64,000 nucleotides of DNA from Streptomyces sp. XM4193 (lineage in GTDB: Bacteria > Actinomycetota > Actinomycetes > Streptomycetales > Streptomycetaceae). Location: assembly GCF_023072595.1 (NCBI RefSeq), contig NZ_JALLGK010000007.1, positions 248,001-312,000 on the forward strand. The letters are read 5' to 3'. Made by a program: the position numbers and the translations under genes. The notes below the pieces were generated by a model, which was not told the DNA's origin, made no database searches, and saw nothing but the letters and a program-made list of their open reading frames with translations. Position 1 is the stretch's first letter. Each line of letters starts with the position of its first letter. Below are positions 58,465-64,000 of this stretch, one piece after another.

Positions 58465-59676
58465 ATGAGCTTCTCTCTCGAACTCGACGAGGACCAGAAG
58501 GACCTGCGGGAGTGGGTGCACGGCTTCGCCGCCGACGTCGTACGCCCCGCCGCGGCCGAATGGGACGAGCGCGAGGAAACCCCCTGGCCGGTCATCCAGG
58601 AGGCCGCGAAGATCGGCCTCTACGGCTTCGAGTCGCTCGCCGAACTCTTCGGCGACCCGACCGGGTTGTCGCTCCAGATCGCCAACGAGGAACTGTTCTG
58701 GGGCGACGCCGGCATCGGCATGTCGCTCTTCGGCACCTCCCTCGCGGTCGCCGGGATCTTCTCCGCCGGCACTCCCGACCAGCTCGCCGAGTGGGTCCCC
58801 CAGTGCTTCGGCGACGAGTCCGAGCCGCAGCTCGCCGCCTTCTGCGTCTCCGAGCCTCAGGCCGGCTCCGACGTCTCGGCCATGCGCACCCGCGCCCGGT
58901 ACGACGAGGCCAAGGACGAGTGGGTCCTCAGCGGCCAGAAGGCGTGGATCACCAACGGCGGCATCGCCAACATCCACGTCGTGGTCGCCTCCGTCGACGC
59001 CGAACTCGGTGCGCGCGGACAGGCCGCGTTCATCGTGCCGCCCGACACTCCGGGACTGGAGGGCAGTCGCAAGATCAAGAAGCTGGGGCTGCGCGCCTCG
59101 CACACCGCCGACGTCTTCCTGGACGACGTACGAGTGCCGGGCAACTGCCTCCTCGGCGGCAAGGAGCGCCTCGACCGCCGACTGGCAGCCGCCCGCGAGG
59201 GCAGGACCTCCAAGGGCCAGGCGGCGATGGCGACCTTCGAGGTCAGCCGACCGACCGTCGGCGCCCAGGCGCTCGGCATCGCCCGCGCCGCATACGAGTA
59301 CGCGCTGGAGTACGCCGGTGAGCGGGAGGCGTTCGGCCGACCGATCATCGACAACCAGTCCATCGCCTTCACCCTGGCCGACCTGCGCACCGAGATCGAG
59401 GCCGTACGGCTGCTGATCTGGCAGGCGGCGTGGATGGCGCGCACCGAGAAGTCCTTCACCGCGGGGCAGGGCTCGATGTCCAAGCTGCGGGCCGGCGAAC
59501 TCGCCGTCAGCGCCACGGAGAAGGCGATCCAGGTCCTCGGCGGCGCGGGCTACAGCCGGGAGCACCCGGTGGAGCGGATGTACCGCGACAGCAAGATCTA
59601 CACGATCTTCGAGGGCACCAGCGAGATCCAGCGGCTGGTCATCGCCCGAGCCATCTCCGGGCGGCACATCCGCTGA
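58465..59676 (+). CDS. fadE: Acyl-CoA dehydrogenase
   Basis: This 403-residue flavoprotein makes the first oxidation of beta-oxidation. FSLELDEDQKDLREWVHGFA starts the N-terminal helical domain. FCVSEPQAGSDVSAMRT and WVLSGQKAWITNGGIA are the FAD-binding middle domain. The C-terminal domain has QVLGGAGYSREHPVERM and MYRDSKIYTIFEGTSEIQ, where the Glu of FEGT is the catalytic base. It forms an operon with the SCP2 gene under the TetR operators. A 17-bp perfect hairpin follows 115 bases after the stop. Confidence 0.95.
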   Translation: MSFSLELDEDQKDLREWVHGFAADVVRPAAAEWDEREETPWPVIQEAAKIGLYGFESLAELFGDPTGLSLQIANEELFWGDAGIGMSLFGTSLAVAGIFSAGTPDQLAEWVPQCFGDESEPQLAAFCVSEPQAGSDVSAMRTRARYDEAKDEWVLSGQKAWITNGGIANIHVVVASVDAELGARGQAAFIVPPDTPGLEGSRKIKKLGLRASHTADVFLDDVRVPGNCLLGGKERLDRRLAAAREGRTSKGQAAMATFEVSRPTVGAQALGIARAAYEYALEYAGEREAFGRPIIDNQSIAFTLADLRTEIEAVRLLIWQAAWMARTEKSFTAGQGSMSKLRAGELAVSATEKAIQVLGGAGYSREHPVERMYRDSKIYTIFEGTSEIQRLVIARAISGRHIR

Positions 59677-59790
59677 GGTCGGACGACATCGCACCTCTCC
59701 GCGGACGCCTGAACCCCGCGGAGACTCGACTGGCGTGTCGCGTCCTGTCGACGGGCGTCGGGAGGGTTCTGGGAGACACACCGCGTCTCC

Positions 59791-59829
59791 TGGTTGAGCG
59801 GGGGTACAACTCGTACCCCCGCTCAACCA
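59791..59829. terminator. Perfect 17-bp hairpin
   Basis: TGGTTGAGCGGGGGTAC and its exact complement around AACTC. It terminates fadE transcription and possibly a decayed minus-strand gene. Confidence 0.75.
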
Positions 59830-60175
59830 CGTCCGGACGCATCCGCCGCCCGCCGCACCTCCTCCAGACGCGCGACGATCCGCCGCCCAGTCGCCGACGT
59901 CGCCTGCGACCGGGCGCCTCCACACCCTGCGGGGTGATGCGCGCCCAGCCCGGGAATCTCCTTCCGAGCCCCGTTCGTCGGCAGCCACTGTCCGACGCGT
60001 GGCCCGGACCCGGGGCGACGCCGTCGCGCGCCAGGACCGCCACGGGCCGGCACCGCGCCGACGGGAGGACGGCGAACTCGTCACAACGGTGCTGGAACTG
60101 CGCGCCGACGGTCTTGAGCTGCGAGCGTTCGAGGCCGTGAACCGGTGTGTGATGGGGCTGCGTTCACAGGCGACA

Positions 60176-60225
60176 CCCAGACCGGAGGTGCCCCATCCAG
60201 CTGGATGGGGCACCTCCGGTCTGGG
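60176..60225. terminator. Perfect 50-bp palindrome beside hicB
   Basis: Two 25-base arms with no spacer, centred at 60200/60201 (core ATCCAGCTGGAT). It ends two bases before the hicB stop codon's last base on the minus strand. In RNA it makes a very long hairpin able to terminate from either side; in DNA it could extrude a cruciform. Confidence 0.85.
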
Positions 60226-60227
60226 CA

Positions 60228-60734
60228 TCAGGCTGCCGAGCGTGTCTCCCCGCGGGGTGCGGACTCAGGTGCAGCCGTTTCCTCCGCCCGATCCGACTCG
60301 GCCCGGCGTGAGCCGCGGTTGGTCTTCGCCCCCTCAGCCTTCAGCGCTTCACCCTTGGAACGTTCCTTTATCAACTGGGAGACGCGCTGGAACGAGACGC
60401 CGAGGATGCGTCCAGTGTCCCGCTGACTCAGCCCTTCGGCGAGCATCGCCGCCGCGGACTGCATGGCTTCGCGCTCCTTGGCCGCGGCCCTCTCCGATTC
60501 CGCCCGCGCCTCTCGGACTCGCGCCAGGGCCTCTCGCTCCTCGGCGGAGAGCACCGGCGCAACACGGACCCGCACATCCTCGGGTTCGACGTCGGTCATG
60601 GCAGCAATGGCTTCCCGCACAACCTCGTCGGCTTGGTCGAGGCGTTTCGCCTGGCTGAAAACTCCGGGAAGTTCGGGTACTTCGAGCGCCCACCAGTCGC
60701 CGGAGCGGCGGGCCGTGACTTCGTAGGTTCTCAT
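60228..60734 (-). CDS. HicB-like antitoxin with C-terminal helix-turn-helix
   Basis: This 168-residue protein has a HicB-type partial RNase-H fold (residues 1-60: TYEVTARRSGDWWALEVPEL, QADEVVREAIAAMTDVEPEDV). A charged coiled helix follows (SAEEREALARVREARAESE), then a DNA-binding HTH (AEGLSQRDTGRILGVSFQRVSQLIKERS, about 115-142). The last 30 residues are low complexity. As antitoxin it would neutralise HicA and repress the operon. Its start overlaps the hicA stop (ATGA). A longer frame starting upstream belongs to another frame of hicA and was rejected. Confidence 0.82.
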   Translation of the reverse strand: MRTYEVTARRSGDWWALEVPELPGVFSQAKRLDQADEVVREAIAAMTDVEPEDVRVRVAPVLSAEEREALARVREARAESERAAAKEREAMQSAAAMLAEGLSQRDTGRILGVSFQRVSQLIKERSKGEALKAEGAKTNRGSRRAESDRAEETAAPESAPRGETRSAA

Positions 60735-60943
60735 CGCCACCAGTCCTTCCCAAGCGCTGTCTCCAACCGCTTGCAGATCCCCTCGGCTGTCATCTCGTTG
60801 ACCTCGGCGTGCTTGGGGATCACGACGGAGATGTCGCCGCAGCACCACATCTGGTGGCTGCCCTTCTGGCGCTTCATCTCGAAGTCGATGCCCTGAGCAC
60901 TCGCGGCGTCTCTGATCTTCTTGACCAGAACTCCGTGCTTCAC
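60731..60943 (-). CDS. HicA-like mRNA interferase toxin
   Basis: This 70-residue HicA-family dsRBD-like toxin has LVKKIRDAASAQG, then the catalytic-histidine element KRQKGSHQMW, VVIPKHAEVNEMTAEGICKRLE and the usual C-terminal helix. HicA cleaves mRNA. The GTG start has no ribosome site. TAGACC preceded at 18 bases by TTGACT would place transcription at or next to this GTG, so the message may be leaderless; a GTG six codons upstream is possible. The two cysteines in MWCCGD are unusual for the family. Confidence 0.8.
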   Translation of the reverse strand: MKHGVLVKKIRDAASAQGIDFEMKRQKGSHQMWCCGDISVVIPKHAEVNEMTAEGICKRLETALGKDWWR

Positions 60944-61355
60944 AGATAGGTCTAGGAACACTGGACAAGTCAAGTCAATTTGAGCCAGACAGGCCGATTC
61001 CGGATGCGACGCCCCCGTGTCCTTGCCTGACCGCGTGGTTGGGCTCTCCGCGTTCAGCGCCGTGCCCAAGTGCGCCCTCGCCGGACTCGAGACCGCGCCG
61101 TCGGCGAAGCTTCGGCGGATCTGCGAGTGTGCCCGGTTCCCGGCCCGCCTCAGGGGCGAGATCGAGCAGGACGCACTGCCGGGATGTGGCGGCCGCACGC
61201 AGAAAGCGCTTCGACATCAGAGCGCCCCGGGGCTCATCACCCCATCCAGCTGCACTCGGCCGGGGACAGTGCTTCGCGCACCGACCAGCCGCTCACCCGC
61301 TGCGGGTGCGGGCGCCGGCAGGGCGGCCAGTACGAGTGGGCCTTGCCCTGGCATA

Positions 61356-61391
61356 CGAAAGGGCCGCCCACTCGGGAGGACGGCCCTTTCG
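61356..61391. terminator. Terminator hairpin after the glutamine-synthetase-like gene
   Basis: Perfect 11-bp arms CGAAAGGGCCG and CGGCCCTTTCG with a 14-base loop; the AAAGGG...CCCTTT layout is typical of bidirectional terminators. Confidence 0.75.
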
Positions 61392-61394
61392 GTG

Positions 61395-61421
61395 CAAGCA
61401 GCGGCATACCGCCGCTGCTTG
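61395..61421. terminator. Second hairpin in tandem
   Basis: CAAGCAGCGGC and its complement around ATACC, three bases from the previous hairpin and about 80 bases past the glutamine-synthetase-like stop. Confidence 0.7.
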
Positions 61422-61502
61422 ACGGCCCCGCACGTGCGTGTGCCGCAGGTGCGCACGCCGCCGCGCGGGCTGCGCGGAGCCGGACAGTGCGCCGTGGCGG
61501 GG

Positions 61503-62867
61503 TCAGAGGCGTTCGAAGCCGCGGACGCGCTCCCAGTCGGTGACCGAGCGCTCGAAGGCGGCCAGTTCGGTGCGTGCCGCACGCGCGTAGTGCGCCACCA
61601 CGCTCTCGCCGAAGACCGCGGCGGCGATCTCGCTGGACTCCCAGCGGTGCAGCGCTTCGGTGAGGGTGCGCGGCAGCTGCGGCACCTCGGGGTCGGCCAG
61701 CGCGTTGGAGCTGTGCGGCGCGGGCAGCGGCAGGGTGTTGTCGATGCCGTACAGCCCCGCGCCCACGGCCGCGGCCACCGCCAGATAGGGATTGGCGTCC
61801 CCGCCGGGCACCCGGTGTTCCAGGCGCAGCGAGTGGCCGCTGCCGACGACGCGTACGGGGCAGGTGCGGTTGTCGCGGCCCCAGCCGATGCCGGTGGGGG
61901 CGAAGGCGCCGGGCTGGAGGCGTTTGAAGGAGTTGATGTTCGGCGCCATCAGCAGCGCGAAATCGGCCATGCAGGCCAGCTGCCCGGCGACGAAGTGCCG
62001 CATCAGCGCGGACATCTGCGCCGGATCGTCCTCCTCGGCGAAGGCCGCGCTGCCGTCGGTGCCGCGCAGCGAGAGGTGCAGATGGCAGGAGTTGCCCTCG
62101 CCCTCGTCGAACTTGGGCATGAAGGTCAGGGCGTGGCCCATCTCGGCGGCGATGTGCTTGGCGCCGTTCTTGAACACGACGTGGTTGTCGCAGGTCTCCA
62201 TCGCCTCTGCGTAGCGGAAGACGATCTCGTACTGGCCGGGGTGGACCTCGGCGCGCGCGGTCTCCATCCGCAGCCCGGCGCGCACCATCTCGCGGCGGAT
62301 GCGCCGCACCACGGGCTCGATGGAGGACAGGCCTTGGAGGGCGTAGTCGACGTTGTACCGGGTGGCGGGGCGCAGCCCGTGGTAGTTGCGGTCCCAGGCC
62401 TGCTGGTAGGTCTCGTCGAAGACCAGGAACTCCAGCTCGGTGCCGGCGAAGGCGGTCAGTCCGCGGTCGGCCAACCGGTCCAGCTGGGTGCGCAGCACGC
62501 GGCGCGGGGCTATCTCCACCGGATCCCCGCCGGGCCAGGTGGCGTCCGCGATGACCTGTGCGGTGCCCTCGTCCCAGGGCAGGAACCTGAGGGTGGCCGG
62601 GTCGGAGCGCAGTACGAAGTCGCCGAAGCCCGACTGCCAGGCGTCGATGGCGTAACCGGGCCCGGTCTCCATCTCGGCGTCGGTGGCCAGCAGGTAGACG
62701 CAGGCGCCGAACCCCTCCTCGGCGGCTTCGTCGAGGAAGTGCTCCGCCGAGAGCCGGCTGCCCTGGAGACGTCCCTGGAGGTCGGGCACCGCGACGATGA
62801 CCTCCTGCACCCGGCCGGCGGCGACCTCCGCGCGCAGTCGTTCCAGGGGCGGGGCGTCGGTGGTCAT
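61503..62867 (-). CDS. Glutamine-synthetase-like gamma-glutamyl ligase
   Basis: This 454-residue ligase of the glutamine synthetase superfamily is of the PuuA/GlnA3/GlnA4 kind. It has TAFAGTELEFLVFDETY (metal site), RAEVHPGQYEIVFRYAEAMETCDNHVVFKNGAKHIA, MPKFDEGEGNSCHLHLSLRG, NSFKRLQPGAFAPTGIGWGRDNRT and RLEHRVPGGDANPYLAVAA. Members of this group ligate glutamate to polyamines or ethanolamine rather than ammonia. Its start overlaps the stop of the IucA/IucC gene (ATGA), which points to a role with that synthetase rather than in nitrogen assimilation. That link is inference. Confidence 0.88.
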   Translation of the reverse strand: MTTDAPPLERLRAEVAAGRVQEVIVAVPDLQGRLQGSRLSAEHFLDEAAEEGFGACVYLLATDAEMETGPGYAIDAWQSGFGDFVLRSDPATLRFLPWDEGTAQVIADATWPGGDPVEIAPRRVLRTQLDRLADRGLTAFAGTELEFLVFDETYQQAWDRNYHGLRPATRYNVDYALQGLSSIEPVVRRIRREMVRAGLRMETARAEVHPGQYEIVFRYAEAMETCDNHVVFKNGAKHIAAEMGHALTFMPKFDEGEGNSCHLHLSLRGTDGSAAFAEEDDPAQMSALMRHFVAGQLACMADFALLMAPNINSFKRLQPGAFAPTGIGWGRDNRTCPVRVVGSGHSLRLEHRVPGGDANPYLAVAAAVGAGLYGIDNTLPLPAPHSSNALADPEVPQLPRTLTEALHRWESSEIAAAVFGESVVAHYARAARTELAAFERSVTDWERVRGFERL

Positions 62868-64000
62868 CGGGTCTCCCGGGGGGACGTGCCGGATGCGGCG
62901 GCGGACGTGGCGGGTGCGGCCGAAGTGCCTGCTGCGGCGAGCGGGTTGGCGATACGGCCGTGGACGACGTCGAACCCCTCGTCGCGCTCGGCGCGGTCGT
63001 GGAAGCCGCCGCCGAGCAGCTGCTCGCGGTTGAGCGCCACCCGGTCGAAGTCGGCGGCCAGCAGCCCGAACTCCGGGAAGCGGTCGGCCAGTTCGGGCCG
63101 GCTGTCGTGGTAGCGCTCGATCTCCCGGCGCACCATGGACCAGAACTCCGGCTCCGGCACGTCGAGTTCGTCTGCCAGCAGCGGGGCGAAGAACCGGAAG
63201 TGGCCGGCGAAGACGGCGCTCAGCAACGAGTGCGCCAGCTCGTGCGCGGGCCAGCGCAGCAGCACCTCGCGGGCGCGGTCGGTCAGCGCGGCGTACTCGG
63301 GCAGTTCGCCGGGGAGCAGGTTGACGTCCTCGGCGAAGTCCTTGACCGCGATGCCGATCGGGACGTCCCGGGCGTCGTAGAGGATCACCGTGTTCTCGCC
63401 GTGCGGGCAGAAGGCGACACCGTACCGGTAGAGGTGGTGGAGCAGTCCCGGCAGCAGGGCGCGGAGGAAGCGGTCGAGCCACTGCACGGCGGAGAGCCCG
63501 GAGCGGTCGACCAACTCGCCCACCAGGGTGGCCCCGTCGGAACCGGTCTTCAGCAGCGCGGCCATCGTGCGGGCCCGCTCGCCCTCGCCGAGCAGCTCGC
63601 TCACCGGTTCGCGCCACACCGCGCCGAACAGCTCGTGGTAGCGGTAGGGGGCGTCGGCGACCGACTCGTAGAGCGGGTGGCGCACCGAGACGGCGGCGAC
63701 CTCGCCGAGCGGGTGGAAGCGCAGCTCCTCGGAGAGGAAGGGGTCCTCGGCACGGAGCCGGTGCAGCCAGTGGCTGATGTCGGGTGCGGCGTGCGTGGGC
63801 GCCGGCGAGAGTCCGCGCCAGACCAGGGTGTTGCGGATCATCAACGGCACCTTGACGTTGCGGCGCCCGGGGTGGTCGAGGTTGGCCAGGGTGCGTATGG
63901 ACTGGAGGGGCCGGTAGCGGTCCGGCCCCTCCCCCAGGTGGACGATGCGTCCCTCGGCGAGCTCCGCGCAGTAGAGGGTGGAGACGGCCTCGTCCCAGTG
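62864..64000 (-). CDS. IucA/IucC-type siderophore synthetase (5' end outside window)
   Basis: This is the C-terminal 378 residues of an NRPS-independent siderophore synthetase; the frame is open to the window edge. GRIVHLGEGPDRYRPLQSI and HPGRRNVKVPLMIRNTLVWRGL mark the core. YGVAFCPHGENTVILYD is the ATP/carboxylate site (commonly HPHGQN), and IAVKDFAEDVNLLPGELP follows. A FhuF-like helical C-terminus ends in an Ala/Pro-rich tail. These enzymes condense citrate or similar acids with amines or alcohols. The N-terminal signatures are not visible, so type A/B/C cannot be set. It is upstream of and coupled to the glutamine-synthetase-like ligase. Confidence 0.92.
   Translation of the reverse strand, partial: HWDEAVSTLYCAELAEGRIVHLGEGPDRYRPLQSIRTLANLDHPGRRNVKVPLMIRNTLVWRGLSPAPTHAAPDISHWLHRLRAEDPFLSEELRFHPLGEVAAVSVRHPLYESVADAPYRYHELFGAVWREPVSELLGEGERARTMAALLKTGSDGATLVGELVDRSGLSAVQWLDRFLRALLPGLLHHLYRYGVAFCPHGENTVILYDARDVPIGIAVKDFAEDVNLLPGELPEYAALTDRAREVLLRWPAHELAHSLLSAVFAGHFRFFAPLLADELDVPEPEFWSMVRREIERYHDSRPELADRFPEFGLLAADFDRVALNREQLLGGGFHDRAERDEGFDVVHGRIANPLAAAGTSAAPATSAAASGTSPRETR

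Larger units (their letters stand above)
59677..60227. other. Intergenic region with possible decayed gene and two strong palindromes
   Basis: About 550 bases between fadE and hicB. Around 59820-60050 the minus strand reads fragments in two frames (WARITPQGVEA in one, TGRRIVARLEEVRRAADASGRG followed by a stop in the other). These look like a frameshifted helix-turn-helix protein remnant, but no whole gene can be built. Confidence 0.4.
60944..61502. other. Intergenic region with hicA promoter and two hairpins
   Basis: Besides the hicA promoter near 60949-60978 (overlapping TTGACT elements) and two hairpins at 61356-61421, nothing is recognised in about 560 bases. Confidence 0.5.

Overview
The window is very GC-rich chromosomal DNA from a high-GC actinomycete, most likely a Streptomyces or a close relative. 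The evidence is strong third-position G/C bias, frequent GTG starts, many four-base ATGA/GTGA gene overlaps, leaderless-type promoters, and gene content typical of the genus: ROK and DeoR sugar regulators, a sugar ABC importer without its own ATPase, septum-formation and DUF5709 proteins, and a mycobacterial-type fadA/fabG4/htdX locus. About 55 protein genes (two partial at the window edges) and two tRNAs (Pro-GGG, Cys-GCA) are called. No phage, transposase, CRISPR array or rRNA was seen.

Left third (0-25 kb): a secreted SGNH hydrolase, a septum-formation-like membrane protein, and a xylose locus (xylA divergent from xylB and a ROK regulator). A malonyl-CoA supply pair follows (matB overlapping a fused accDA). 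Next comes a glycan-like group (membrane protein, methyltransferase, DUF2064 protein, GT2 transferase, rhamnose-epimerase-like protein), then a thiolase. It ends with a polyol-type importer/dehydrogenase operon under a DeoR regulator.

Middle (25-48 kb): VOC proteins, a GAF-SpoIIE phosphatase, a compact carboxylate-amine ligase / haem-oxygenase-like diiron enzyme / CDGSH group, a decayed cysteine hydrolase, tRNA-Pro, and a HelD-type RNA polymerase-associated helicase with a near-consensus promoter. The lactate-utilisation operon lutABC is visibly damaged: lutB lacks its first Fe-S motif through an out-of-frame deletion, and lutC has run past its normal stop. A Glu/Leu-type dehydrogenase, htpG, a pentapeptide-repeat protein and a drrAB-like exporter follow.

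Right third (48-64 kb): tRNA-Cys, a Xi-class-like GST preceded by a small leader-peptide-like ORF and hairpin, a methyltransferase, and a coherent acyl-CoA module. The module holds fadD, fadA, fabG4, htdX, tetR, an SCP2 protein and fadE. It carries three copies of a TTACT-N4-(A/G)GTAA inverted repeat that probably make one TetR regulon. A HicAB-type toxin-antitoxin pair ends in a perfect 50-bp palindrome. The window closes with a glutamine-synthetase-like ligase translationally coupled to an IucA/IucC siderophore synthetase that runs off the end. Strong inverted repeats sit between nearly all convergent gene pairs and behave as bidirectional terminators.
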